A stretch of 21,350 bases of DNA from Candidatus Desantisbacteria bacterium CG1_02_49_89 (GCA_001871075.1 MNUP01000104.1:1072-22421), one strand, 5' to 3'; positions 7,797 to 15,577 are shown, counted from the first letter of the stretch. Numbers and translations are program-made. Notes: a model not told the origin generated them from the letters alone.

Positions 7797-7835
7797 GTCG
7801 CTAAACCGTCCCGATTTATTCATCGGGACAGCGAC
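7797..7835. repeat. Double-stem palindrome abutting the PorV remnant
   Basis: Outer stem GTCGCT/AGCGAC and inner stem TCCCGAT/ATCGGGA with a 6-base loop. It ends exactly where homology to the PorV C-terminus begins. There is no T-run, so this is a dispersed palindrome rather than a terminator. Confidence 0.75.
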
Positions 7836-7889
7836 CCTTATGGCGATCTGGGTTATACCCACCGGATAACAGTAGGCGCTAAGTTCTAA
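7836..7889 (+). pseudogene. Remnant 3' end of a second PorV-family gene
   Basis: Reading from 7836 gives PYGDLGYTHRITVGAKF and a stop, identical to the last 17 residues of the PorV protein ending at 7744. The DNA differs at nine of the 18 codons and every difference is synonymous, for example TTA/CTG and AGA/CGG. That is the mark of an ancient paralogue that diverged under protein-level selection and later lost everything except its tail. The sequence upstream of 7836 shows no further match. Confidence 0.88.
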
Positions 7890-7914
7890 TTAGTGTCCAG
7901 TATCCAGTAACAGC

Positions 7915-7950
7915 AGTTTACAGAGTTTATAAAGTTTACACAGTTTACAA
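7915..7950 (+). repeat. Nonamer array AGTTTACAN x4
   Basis: Units are AGTTTACAG, AGTTTATAA, AGTTTACAC and AGTTTACAA. Just downstream is a looser run of (C)GTGTAAAT-like words to about 8016. A related nonamer array lies at 15639-15674. Confidence 0.93.
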
Positions 7951-8023
7951 GTGAAAGATAAATTTCGTGTAAATCGTGTGCAATCGTGTGGTTAAATTTT
8001 GTGGTTTTGCGGTGGTTTTTAAC

Positions 8024-8053
8024 AAGGGTCCTCTGAAAAGGGGACCCTTTTTA
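8024..8053 (+). terminator. Intrinsic terminator closing the surface block
   Basis: Stem AAGGGTCC (8024-8031) pairs with GGACCCTT (8042-8049) across a 10-base loop, and the right arm runs into TTTTTATTT. It lies upstream of the promoter at 8126 and separates the PorV region from the chaperone operon. Confidence 0.85.
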
Positions 8054-8125
8054 TTTCCTTATATTTATACACTCTTTCAGCAGATTTTCAACGGAGGGGA
8101 AAGGGGTAAAAAAGGGGATTTTCTC

Positions 8126-8154
8126 TTGACTTTCAACGTAAAATATGGTATAAT
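8126..8154 (+). promoter_or_regulatory. Near-consensus sigma-70-type promoter for the SurA/PpiC-pdxA-rsmA genes
   Basis: TTGACT at 8126-8131, a 17-base spacer and TATAAT at 8149-8154. Transcription would start near 8161, giving a 5' leader of about 60 nt that is AT-rich and ends with AGGAGG at 8211-8216, 4 bases before the GTG start at 8221. Confidence 0.88.
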
Positions 8155-8220
8155 ATATGAATTATATATATAATGAATAACGATGTATATATAATAGTAT
8201 TTATGCTATAAGGAGGCAAA

Positions 8221-9096
8221 GTGAAAAGGTTTATTGCGGTAGGATTGGTGTGGGTTTTTATGCTGGGCGCGGTTGTTGTAAATGCCGCAGAAAAGAAAAG
8301 CACCAAGACAGGCACTGCTAAAAAGGCGGCGCCGGAAAAGTGGGTGGCTAAGATAAATGACAAGTACATAACCCTGGAGGAATTTGAATCAAGGTGGAAC
8401 GCGATACCTTTCCAGTATAAATACCAGTACGGCCTTTTCGGCCCTGAAGGCAAAATAAGGGTTCTGGATACACTTGTTAAAAATGAGCTGCTTTACCAGG
8501 AAGGCATAAAGAAGGGTATATTGAATTCGGAGACAATAACCCAGAGGATCGAGGACCTGAAGAAACAGGTTGTTGCAGAGGAACTGCTGACAAGGCAGAT
8601 GAAAGGCCTGGAAGCAAACGACTCCGAGGCTATGAGCTATTATAACGCGAACAAGCAGGAGTTCGGAGAGCCTGAACAGGTAAGGGTAAGGCATATACTT
8701 GTAAAAGCCGAGACCGAAGCCAATGAAGTCCTTGCTAAGCTGAAAAAAGGAGAGGATTTAGCGAAACTCGCCCCGGAGTACTCGATTGACCCGGGCACCA
8801 AGGACAAAGGCGGCGAGCTGGGTTTCTTTTCCAGGGGCCAGATGGTGCCTGAATTCGAGGAAGCGGCTTTCGGCTTAAAGGTCGGAGAGCGCAGCGGCGC
8901 CATAAAAACCGCATACGGCTACCACATTATAGAATCCGAGGAGAAAAAAGAAGGCTCCCAAAAAAGTTTTGATGAAGTAAAGGAAGAGGCAAAGAACGCC
9001 GCGTTCCAGGAGAAGCAGAGGAAGCTGTTTGAGGCTTACCTCGAGGAACTTGGCAAGAAGGCTGATGTTCAGCTTAAACAAGAGCTTCTTCAGTAA
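8221..9096 (+). CDS. Periplasmic peptidylprolyl isomerase, PpiC/PrsA/SurA type
   Basis: A 291-residue exported foldase that catalyses cis-trans isomerisation of proline bonds and probably chaperones outer-membrane proteins in the periplasm. The GTG start follows a strong AGGAGG. The signal peptide is residues 1-23 and is followed by a Lys/Ala-rich linker. A SurA-N-like helical chaperone region spans about 40-145. One parvulin domain covers 152-243, with VRVRHILVK, YSIDPGTKDKGGELGFFSRGQMVPEFEEAAF and TAYGYHIIES, which are the conserved parvulin blocks. The C-terminal helix is charged. It is first in its operon and 9 bp from the next SurA-like gene. It is smaller than E. coli SurA, which has two parvulin domains. 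Confidence 0.92.
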   Translation: MKRFIAVGLVWVFMLGAVVVNAAEKKSTKTGTAKKAAPEKWVAKINDKYITLEEFESRWNAIPFQYKYQYGLFGPEGKIRVLDTLVKNELLYQEGIKKGILNSETITQRIEDLKKQVVAEELLTRQMKGLEANDSEAMSYYNANKQEFGEPEQVRVRHILVKAETEANEVLAKLKKGEDLAKLAPEYSIDPGTKDKGGELGFFSRGQMVPEFEEAAFGLKVGERSGAIKTAYGYHIIESEEKKEGSQKSFDEVKEEAKNAAFQEKQRKLFEAYLEELGKKADVQLKQELLQ

Positions 9097-9105
9097 GGAA
9101 AACAC

Positions 9106-9756
9106 ATGCGTAAACTTATTTCTCTGATAGTTTTTAGTATAGTTTGTTTCTTTTTTATCTTACACGTAACACGTGACACGTTACACGTTTGTTACGCCGC
9201 CCAGGTCGTTGAGCGCATTGTCGCAAAGGTTAACGATGAGGTTATATTCAAGTCCGAGCTTGATGAATATGTCAGGAACGCGCGCGCCCAGATGGGAGAC
9301 AGGATAACCGGCAGTGAGAGCGAGCTTGCCAGGAAAGCACTCGACCAGATGATAGAGGAAAAAATATTGCTGCAGGAGGCGAAAAAGGAAGATATAGAAG
9401 CCACGGAAGACGATCTGAAAACAGCGCTTCAGAACATAAGGGATAAGTTTCCCTCTAAGGATGAATTTGACAGAGAGATGAAAAAGCAGGGCATGACCCT
9501 TGCGGATCTGCAGGAAACGCTGAAGAAGCAGGTCAAAATATTGCGCCTTATAGAGAAAAACGTGAAAAGAAAGATACAGGTGACAAGCGGGGAGGGGAGG
9601 GAGTATTACAGGCAGCACAAGGATGAGATAGGGAAGCCGCTGGACAGCGCAAAAGAAGAGATCAACAACATTATTTTCGAGCAGAAGTTCAACGAAGCGT
9701 TCGGAAAATGGGTTGAAAAACTGAAAAAAAGAGCCATCATCGAGATCAAATTATAA
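9106..9756 (+). CDS. SurA N-terminal-domain protein lacking a parvulin domain
   Basis: A 216-residue exported protein. After the signal peptide (about 1-32) it has a typical SurA start, VERIVAKVNDEVIFKSELDEYV, then helices ARKALDQMIEEKILLQEAKKEDIEATEDDL and a C-terminal helix pair that swaps back as in SurA. No parvulin blocks are present, so it should act as a chaperone without isomerase activity. Its Shine-Dalgarno (AAGGA) overlaps the stop codon of the preceding foldase, so the two are co-translated and may work as a pair on outer-membrane proteins such as the barrels encoded upstream. The signal peptide contains a translated heptamer array (9163-9190). Confidence 0.88.
   Translation: MRKLISLIVFSIVCFFFILHVTRDTLHVCYAAQVVERIVAKVNDEVIFKSELDEYVRNARAQMGDRITGSESELARKALDQMIEEKILLQEAKKEDIEATEDDLKTALQNIRDKFPSKDEFDREMKKQGMTLADLQETLKKQVKILRLIEKNVKRKIQVTSGEGREYYRQHKDEIGKPLDSAKEEINNIIFEQKFNEAFGKWVEKLKKRAIIEIKL
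9163..9190 (+). repeat. Heptamer array CACGTNA x4 in the SurA-like signal peptide
   Basis: Units are CACGTAA, CACGTGA, CACGTTA and CACGTTT, a rotation of the TTACACG word at 6851-6878. They encode HVTRDTLHVC, which puts Arg and Asp inside the hydrophobic part of the signal peptide, an unusual composition. Confidence 0.93.
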
Positions 9757-9763
9757 TTACAGT

Positions 9764-9888
9764 GTCGCCCCTGCGGCGACCCGCCATGCCTCGTCGGCAG
9801 GTCGCCGAAGTGGTGACCGAAGTGGCGGGATTCTGAAAGAGATTACCCCTGCAGCCCCGACATAAGAATCGGGACAAAACGCAGGGGT
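9764..9888. repeat. Three palindromic elements between the SurA-like gene and pdxA
   Basis: The stems are GTCGCC/GGCGAC (9764-9780), CCCGCCA/TGGCGGG (9780-9829) and an outer ACCCCTGC/GCAGGGGT stem (9845-9852 and 9881-9888) enclosing CCCGA/TCGGG. The third shares its outer stem (CCCTGC/GCAGGG) with the element at 19600-19628. None has a T-run. A direct 13-bp repeat, AATCACCGTAATC, follows at 9921-9933 and 9944-9956, just before the pdxA ribosome-binding site. Confidence 0.8.
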
Positions 9889-9982
9889 CCTTTAGGGACA
9901 GTGATTATTTAAATTTAGATAATCACCGTAATCAGCAGTTAAAAATCACCGTAATCGTTTTTACAAGGAAGGTGAGAAAGGT

Positions 9983-10999
9983 ATGAAGAAACAGGTGGTC
10001 GGTATCACAATGGGCGACAGCACGGGCATAGGGCCTGAAGTTATAGCCAAGTCCCTCCTGGAGAAATCCATATACAAAGTTTGTTCTCCCCTGGTTATAG
10101 GGGACCCCGAGGTGATGAAGGATGCTTTCCGCATAATCAAAAAGAGAGCGTCTATAAATACCGTTAAAAAACCCGAGCAGGCTGAATTCAATTACGGCTG
10201 CATAGATATTCTTTTTTTCCCTGAATGGAGGATGGAGACCATCGTTAAAGGCCAGATAAATCTTTCTTCAGCCAGGGCATCAGTGGGATACATAAAAGAG
10301 GCGACAAACCTGGTTATGAAAAGGCAGATCGATGCTATCGTGACAGGCCCCATTAACAAAGAGGCGGTCAGGAAAGCCGGTTTTTATTTCGACGGGCACA
10401 CGGAACTGCTTGCGCAGCTGACCAATACAAGGAAATACGCGATGATGTTTGTGGGGGGAGGCTTATATGTGGTTCTCCTTACAACGCACCTTCCCATCAA
10501 AAGGATCAGCAATTTCGTGATCAGGGAAAAGGTGTTAAAGGTGATTAACCTGACCAGGGAAGTGATGGAAGCCTATTTCGGCATCAGGAATCCCAGGATA
10601 GGCGTCAGCGGCCTGAACCCGCATGCCGGCGAGTCCGGCGTATTCGGGCAGGAGGAAATAAAGGAAATAATACCCGCAATAAAAGAAGCAAAGGAAAACG
10701 GGATAAACGTGACGGGCCCGATCTCGCCCGACATCATTTTCGTCAAGGCGAAGAAGAAGGATTTTGATGTTGTTGTTGCCATGTACCATGACCAGGCGCT
10801 GATCCCGATCAAGATGCTGGATTTCAGGAGGGCCGTGAACCTGACTATAGGGCTTCCTTTCATACGTACGTCTGTGGACCACGGCGTGGCATACGACATA
10901 GCCGGCAAGGGGACCGCGGATTACCATAGCATGGTCGAAGCGATAAAGCTTGCAGCCAGGCTTTCTTCCAGAAGCACCCTCACCAAAAAAACAGAATAA
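9983..10999 (+). CDS. pdxA: 4-hydroxythreonine-4-phosphate dehydrogenase
   Basis: A 338-residue cytoplasmic enzyme of the DXP-dependent vitamin B6 pathway. It oxidises 4-phosphooxy-L-threonine with NAD(P)+; the product decarboxylates and is used by PdxJ to make pyridoxine 5'-phosphate. The family signature is present throughout: GITMGDSTGIGPE at the N-terminus, FDGHTELLA (137-144), and the three metal histidines in TTHLP (H169), LNPHAGE (H214) and MYHDQALIP (H269), then RTSVDHGVAYDIAGKG. Length is normal. The second motif residue pair is ST where most enzymes have PA. An AAGGAAGG-type ribosome site precedes the ATG. The partner pdxJ is not in the window. A PdxA2-type 4-phosphothreonate dehydrogenase cannot be excluded, but the genomic context favours PdxA. 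Confidence 0.93.
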   Translation: MKKQVVGITMGDSTGIGPEVIAKSLLEKSIYKVCSPLVIGDPEVMKDAFRIIKKRASINTVKKPEQAEFNYGCIDILFFPEWRMETIVKGQINLSSARASVGYIKEATNLVMKRQIDAIVTGPINKEAVRKAGFYFDGHTELLAQLTNTRKYAMMFVGGGLYVVLLTTHLPIKRISNFVIREKVLKVINLTREVMEAYFGIRNPRIGVSGLNPHAGESGVFGQEEIKEIIPAIKEAKENGINVTGPISPDIIFVKAKKKDFDVVVAMYHDQALIPIKMLDFRRAVNLTIGLPFIRTSVDHGVAYDIAGKGTADYHSMVEAIKLAARLSSRSTLTKKTE

Positions 11000-11035
11000 A
11001 AACAGCCTGCTGGTCCTACGGCAGCAGCAACCAAT

Positions 11036-11917
11036 ATGGAAACATTTGAGCAGGAGATAAGGCGGTTATTAGCGGAATACCATTTAAACGCAAGGAAACG
11101 CCTCGGCCAGAACTTCCTGGTTGACAGCGCGGTCGTTTCAAGGATAATACAGGCGGCAGACCTTTCCGGCGACGACACTGTTCTTGAGATCGGTTCCGGC
11201 CCCGGGATCCTGACCGGGCTCATAGCGGAAAAAGCCGGAAAAGTATTTGCCATTGAGCTTGACAGGGGATTTATAAAAATCCTTGAGGACAGGTTCGGCG
11301 GGAACAGCAAGGTCGGGATAGTAAGGGGGGATATCCTGAAGATCGACCTGCTTCCCCTTTTTTCAGCGGAACGGGAAAAACCGGTTAAGATCATAGCCAA
11401 CCTCCCTTATTACATAACAACACCTATTCTGATGCGCCTGCTCAGCCTGAAACTGCCGCCGTTAAGCACCATGTTTGTAATGGTGCAGAAAGAAGTGGGC
11501 ATGCGCCTGGCAGCAAAGCCCTGCTCAAAGGATTACGGCATACTCACGCTCGTTACCAGGTATTATGCGGAACCCGAAATGCTGTTGCTGGTGCCCAGGA
11601 ATTCGTTCATGCCGTCACCCGCGGTCGATTCAGCGCTGCTGAAGCTTACCGTGCTTGAAAGGCCGCCGGTAAACGTGAAAGACGAGAAACTATTCTTCTC
11701 CGTTATTAAAACCGCGTTCGGGCACAGGAGAAAAATGCTCGTTAATTCATTTGTCAAAAGCCCGCTGGGATCTTCGACAAAAAAGCAGGTTCTCGGTTTT
11801 TTTTCTGCCGCAGGGATAGATCCCCGCAGAAGGGCAGAGGAACTGGGCATGGGAGATTTCGCCCGCCTTTCCGACGTTATACATGATAACAAACAGATGC
11901 TGGATCCTGGATCCTAG
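11036..11917 (+). CDS. rsmA: 16S rRNA (adenine1518/1519-N6)-dimethyltransferase
   Basis: A 293-residue RsmA/KsgA. It uses S-adenosylmethionine to dimethylate two adjacent adenosines in the 3'-terminal hairpin of 16S rRNA, a late small-subunit maturation step. Motifs are RLGQNFLVD (22-30), the SAM loop EIGSGPGILT (51-60), AIELD (72-76), GDIL (98-101) and the catalytic NLPYYITTPI (122-131). A C-terminal helical domain contains FGHRRKML. It lies 36 bp after pdxA; pdxA-ksgA adjacency is also found in E. coli. The Shine-Dalgarno is weak. The last residues, LDPGS, are encoded by a CTGGATC tandem duplication (11900-11913), so the tail appears to be repeat-derived. Confidence 0.95.
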   Translation: METFEQEIRRLLAEYHLNARKRLGQNFLVDSAVVSRIIQAADLSGDDTVLEIGSGPGILTGLIAEKAGKVFAIELDRGFIKILEDRFGGNSKVGIVRGDILKIDLLPLFSAEREKPVKIIANLPYYITTPILMRLLSLKLPPLSTMFVMVQKEVGMRLAAKPCSKDYGILTLVTRYYAEPEMLLLVPRNSFMPSPAVDSALLKLTVLERPPVNVKDEKLFFSVIKTAFGHRRKMLVNSFVKSPLGSSTKKQVLGFFSAAGIDPRRRAEELGMGDFARLSDVIHDNKQMLDPGS

Positions 11918-12029
11918 TTAAAGGAGTTTTATTTAAATAAATCCTTAATCCAGGATCTAACATCCCCGCCCTGAAACCTTAGGGCGAGGCTCGCCCAGGC
12001 ATAGGCCATGGGCGGCAGCATCCAGGATC
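11900..12029. repeat. CTGGATC/ATCCAGGATC words flanking a GC-rich palindrome
   Basis: CTGGATC occurs twice in tandem at 11900-11913. ATCCAGGATC, whose ATCCAG is the inverse of CTGGAT, occurs at 11948-11957 and 12020-12029. Between the latter two sits a 50-bp element bounded by CCGCCC (11966-11971) and GGGCGG (12010-12015), containing GCCCT/AGGGC. It occupies the gap between rsmA and the sugar-nucleotidyltransferase gene. Confidence 0.82.
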
Positions 12030-12046
12030 TGTTTAATGGAGATTGC

Positions 12047-14554
12047 ATGAAAGCGATGGTTCTTGCCGGTGGTTTCGGAACAAGGCTCAGGCCGCTGACC
12101 TCCACCATACCAAAACCTTTGGTCCCTGTTCTGAACAAGCCCATAATGGCCCACACGGTGGAGCTTCTGCGCAGGTATGGTTTTAAAGACATTATTATGC
12201 TGCTTTTTTACCAGGGCGAGCTGATAAGGGATTATTTCAGGGACGGCAAAGACTGGGGCGTCAAGATCTCCTACATAGAAGAGGAGGAGGACCTGGGCAC
12301 GGCGGGCTGCATAAAACTTGCCCGGGAATTACTGAATGAACCGTTCCTTGTGATAAGCGGCGACATACTCACGGATTTCGATCTCTCCGAAATAATGGAT
12401 TTTCATAAAAGCAAGAAGTCTTTTCTTACCATAACGCTGACCAGGGTGAAGAATCCCCTCGAATACGGGATCGTCATTACAAAAGATGACGGCAGGATAG
12501 ACAGGTTACTCGAAAAGCCCGGCTGGGGCGAAGTGTTCAGCGACACGATAAACACCGGGATATACGTCCTGCAGCCCGGGGTGCTGAACCACATACCCGA
12601 CAAGAAAGAATTTGATTTCAGCAAGGACCTTTTTCCGCTCCTGATGGAAAATAAGCTGCCGCTTTACGGCTTCATATCCAGCGGTTACTGGAGGGATATT
12701 GGCAGTATTTCCGAATACAGCCTTGCGCATTACGAGGCGCTTAGAAAAGAGGTAAGGCTGGACCTTCCCGGGGAAAAAATGCGCGAGGGTAACGTCTGGA
12801 TAGGAAGCGAAACTACCGTGGAGGCGGGAGCCATATTCAAGGGGACCGTTGTAGCCGGTGACAACTGCGTGATAAAAAGCGGGGTTGAAATCAGGGATTC
12901 GGTTGTGGGCGATAACTGCGTGATAGAGGAAGGCGCGGTCGTCAACAGGTGCATAATCTGGAACGGCACGATACTGGGGAAGAACTCGCATTTTAAAGAG
13001 AATATTATCGGAAAAAACTGCAAGATAGGCAGCAAGGTTTTTATGGAGGAGGGCGCGGTCGTTGCCGATGACTGCAGGATAGGGGACCAGAGCCTTATAA
13101 GGCAGTCTGTCAAGATATGGCCGCACAAGATCGTTGAGAAAGAGGCGATAGTCTCGACCAGCCTTGTCTGGGGCGAGAAATGGTCCAAGTCGCTTTTCGG
13201 CATCTACGGCGTGACAGGCCTGTCCAACATAGAGATAACGCCTGAATTCTCGGCAAAGCTCGGAGCCTCATACGGCGCTTCCCTTAAGAAAGGCTCGGCG
13301 GTCATTACCAGCCGGGACAGCCACCGTTCATCCAGGATGATAAAGCGCTCTTTTATTTCCGGCCTCCTTTCCACGGGCGTGAACGTGGATGATATCAGGG
13401 ATATGCCGGTGCCGGTCGTAAGGTACATAATGCGCACTTCCGGCGAATACGCGGGGGGGATACACGTGCGCATGTCTCCCTATGACCCCAAGCTGATGGA
13501 TGTCAAGTTCCTGGAGCCTTCCGGCATGGATATTTCCTCGGGAAAGGAAAAAGCGATCGAAAGGCTTTTTTTCCGCGAGGATTTCCGAAGGGCAAGCAGC
13601 GAGGAAACCGGAAGCCTTGAGGTCCCTTCACGCGTCATAGAGTATTACAGGGAAGGTTTCCTTTCGAAGCTGGACACAGGCCTGATAAAAAAGAGGAAAT
13701 TCAAGATAGTGGTGGATTACGCTTTTTCCAGCGCGGGAAGCGTTTTTTCTTCGATGCTCGGTGAGCTCGGATGCGAGGTTATCGCGCTGAACGCCTACGT
13801 GGATGACAGGAAGACGGCGAAAACCGCCGAGGAATTCGAAAATTCCCTGAACCAGCTTTCTAATATCGTGGTCACGCTCAAGGCGGATATAGGTTTCATG
13901 TTCGACGCGGGCGCCGAGAAGGTCTTCCTGGTGGATGAGGGGGGGAAGGTCCTGTCAGGCGATCTTTCGCTCGCGCTGGTCAGCAGGCTCGTGATGGAGA
14001 CCTATACGAAACCCGCGATAGCCGTGCCTGTCACAGCGTCGCATATCATTGAAGAAATGGGCAGGGAATACGGCGCTACCGTGGTGCGCACGAAAACCAA
14101 TTCACACTCCATGATGGCGGCAGGGAGCACGAAGGAAATAAGTTTTATCGGCGAGATAAAGGGCGGGTATATATTTCCCGAATTCCAGCCGGCTTTCGAC
14201 ACCATGTTTTCGCTGGGCAAGATACTTGAAATGCTTGCCAGGACCGGGGGAATGCCCGGCAGGTTTGTTTCCGAGATCCCCAGGATCTCGATGGTCAGGG
14301 AGCATGTGTTCTGCCCCTGGGAGCTCAAGGGCAGGATAATGCGCCTGCTCATAGAGGAAACAAAGAACAGGAAAAGGGACCTTATAGAAGGCATCAAGAT
14401 ATACGAGGGTGAAAGCCTTGGTATACCATGGGTCATAATCCTGCCTGATGAGGACAGAGCCCTTTTTCACGTTAACGCGGAAGCCAAGACGACCGAGGAA
14501 GCAAAAGAGCTGACGCAGAAATATATAGCCAAGATAAAAGAATGGCAGAGGTAG
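12047..14554 (+). CDS. Sugar-1-phosphate nucleotidyltransferase / hexapeptide / degenerate phosphomannomutase fusion
   Basis: An 835-residue cytoplasmic protein. The ATG at 12047 follows TGGAG and begins directly with the nucleotidyltransferase motif MKAMVLAGGFGTRLRPLT; an in-frame ATG at 12008 is inside a repeat and less likely. Residues 1-235 are the transferase, with FLVISGDILTD and LLEKPGWGE intact, expected to make an NDP-sugar such as GDP-mannose. Residues 245-375 are left-handed beta-helix hexapeptide repeats (VWIGSETTVEAGAIF and so on). Residues 380-835 have the phosphomannomutase/phosphoglucomutase fold, but the motifs are eroded: TASHNP aligns with RMSPYDP (Ser477 kept), the metal loop DGDADR is DAGAEK (620-625), GEESGH is GEIKGG (702-707) and the C-terminal RPSGTEP loop is missing (near 799-812). 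The mutase part is probably structural or regulatory. NDP and sugar specificity is uncertain. Confidence 0.9.
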   Translation: MKAMVLAGGFGTRLRPLTSTIPKPLVPVLNKPIMAHTVELLRRYGFKDIIMLLFYQGELIRDYFRDGKDWGVKISYIEEEEDLGTAGCIKLARELLNEPFLVISGDILTDFDLSEIMDFHKSKKSFLTITLTRVKNPLEYGIVITKDDGRIDRLLEKPGWGEVFSDTINTGIYVLQPGVLNHIPDKKEFDFSKDLFPLLMENKLPLYGFISSGYWRDIGSISEYSLAHYEALRKEVRLDLPGEKMREGNVWIGSETTVEAGAIFKGTVVAGDNCVIKSGVEIRDSVVGDNCVIEEGAVVNRCIIWNGTILGKNSHFKENIIGKNCKIGSKVFMEEGAVVADDCRIGDQSLIRQSVKIWPHKIVEKEAIVSTSLVWGEKWSKSLFGIYGVTGLSNIEITPEFSAKLGASYGASLKKGSAVITSRDSHRSSRMIKRSFISGLLSTGVNVDDIRDMPVPVVRYIMRTSGEYAGGIHVRMSPYDPKLMDVKFLEPSGMDISSGKEKAIERLFFREDFRRASSEETGSLEVPSRVIEYYREGFLSKLDTGLIKKRKFKIVVDYAFSSAGSVFSSMLGELGCEVIALNAYVDDRKTAKTAEEFENSLNQLSNIVVTLKADIGFMFDAGAEKVFLVDEGGKVLSGDLSLALVSRLVMETYTKPAIAVPVTASHIIEEMGREYGATVVRTKTNSHSMMAAGSTKEISFIGEIKGGYIFPEFQPAFDTMFSLGKILEMLARTGGMPGRFVSEIPRISMVREHVFCPWELKGRIMRLLIEETKNRKRDLIEGIKIYEGESLGIPWVIILPDEDRALFHVNAEAKTTEEAKELTQKYIAKIKEWQR

Positions 14555-14559
14555 GCACG

Positions 14560-15471
14560 ATGGAGGATCTGAGGTACGCAAGCGCTGTTGCAAGGATAAG
14601 GGTCCTGGAAAAATCCCTTCTGTCCGGGGAAAAGATCCGGAGGATGGAGGACGCGCCCGATGTTCCGGGGGCCTGGCAGGAAACAAAGGGCTGGGGCCTG
14701 AAGGAGACAGGGGATATAAACGCCGGCGATGCCGGGGAAATAAACGCGTTCCTTTTAAGCGAGCTCAGGTATACCAGGGACCTTGTTCTTTCCTTGGCGC
14801 TGGAAAAGAACATTGCGGAGCTGTTTTTTATCAAATATGACCTGCAGAACATCAGGGCGGCGCTTAAAGGCATGGGTGACGAAGGTATTTCTGATATCGG
14901 GACGGTTCCCGCGCGGAAAATAAAATCAGCCATGGAAAGCAGCGATTTTACCGGCCTGCGCCCGATGCTGAGAAAAATAATGAGCGCGAGGATAGAAGAG
15001 CTGCGAGCGGAGCCCGAAAATGCGGGCGCGGTGCTCGATGCCGATGCATACAGGCTGAGCATGGAAGAGATAAACGGAACCGAGTTCCCGTCCAGGGAAT
15101 TTGTCAGGGAGGTTTTCCGCACCGAGATCGATATCCACAATCTCAGGAGCCTTGCCAGGAGCAGGAGGCTTTCGAGGAAAGCCGATTTTTTTTCCAGGAT
15201 AGCCCTGGATGGCGGCACGCTGGAAAAGAAATTTCTGGTTGACAGGTATGAGTCGGAAACGGGCGGCCTGGATAGCATGGTGAGTTCCAGGCTGCAGGAA
15301 TCCAGCGCGAGGCTGAAGAAATTATATGAGTCCAGCATGTACACGGCTTTCGGTTTTGAACCGGTAATAACATATTTAAAAATGAGGGAAAGGGACGCCA
15401 GGCTTATCAGGGGAATAATGCTGTCAAAAATTTACGGAGAACAGCTGGATACGGCAGACTATATGGTTTAG
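14560..15471 (+). CDS. atpC: V/A-type ATP synthase subunit C
   Basis: A 303-residue AC39/subunit-C family protein that couples the V1 central stalk to the membrane rotor of a V/A-type ATPase. Visible features are an N-terminal helix LRYASAVARIRVLEKSLLS, YDLQNIRAALKGMG, and a C-terminal TAFGFEPVITYLKMRERDARLIRGIMLSKIYG. The last closely follows the family pattern of FG.EP...Y....E...IR.I..GK. The ATG at 14560 is preferred because AGAGGT lies 7 bases upstream; an in-frame ATG at 14542 would overlap the preceding gene by 13 bp and lacks a ribosome site. Tight spacing implies translational coupling to the nucleotidyltransferase fusion gene, an unusual partner. The other ATPase subunits are absent from the window apart from F. 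Confidence 0.85.
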   Translation: MEDLRYASAVARIRVLEKSLLSGEKIRRMEDAPDVPGAWQETKGWGLKETGDINAGDAGEINAFLLSELRYTRDLVLSLALEKNIAELFFIKYDLQNIRAALKGMGDEGISDIGTVPARKIKSAMESSDFTGLRPMLRKIMSARIEELRAEPENAGAVLDADAYRLSMEEINGTEFPSREFVREVFRTEIDIHNLRSLARSRRLSRKADFFSRIALDGGTLEKKFLVDRYESETGGLDSMVSSRLQESSARLKKLYESSMYTAFGFEPVITYLKMRERDARLIRGIMLSKIYGEQLDTADYMV

Positions 15472-15489
15472 GCCATAGCAGGCCAAGCC

Positions 15490-15539
15490 AATTATGAGTT
15501 ATGAATTATGCCCCAAAGGGATCCCTTCGGGAAATTATG
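15490..15539 (+). repeat. AATTATG array split by a BamHI-centred palindrome
   Basis: AATTATG, AGTTATG and AATTATG (15490-15510), then CCCCAAAGGGATCCCTTCGG (15511-15530, containing the perfect 12-bp palindrome AAGGGATCCCTT), then AATTATG again (15533-15539). It has the same architecture and nearly the same palindrome as 6770-6832, but a different heptamer word. Confidence 0.92.
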
Positions 15540-15577
15540 AATCAACAACAAGGAATTTTATTTAAACAAGGAGTGTT

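Noticed and set aside
7976-8173. 65-residue open frame on the + strand
   Set aside because: It spans an intrinsic terminator and the -35/-10 promoter, with no ribosome site and no recognisable content.
9764-9888. Intrinsic terminators after the SurA-like gene
   Set aside because: Stems are strong but none is followed by a T-run; they fit dispersed palindromic repeats better.
10535-10927. Long antisense open frames opposite pdxA, dtd and the fusion gene
   Set aside because: They mirror the codon structure of well-identified + strand genes and have no ribosome sites or family motifs.
12008-12046. Longer N-terminus for the nucleotidyltransferase fusion
   Set aside because: The extra 13 codons lie in a palindrome/word repeat, and the family begins at the ATG of 12047, which has its own TGGAG ribosome site.
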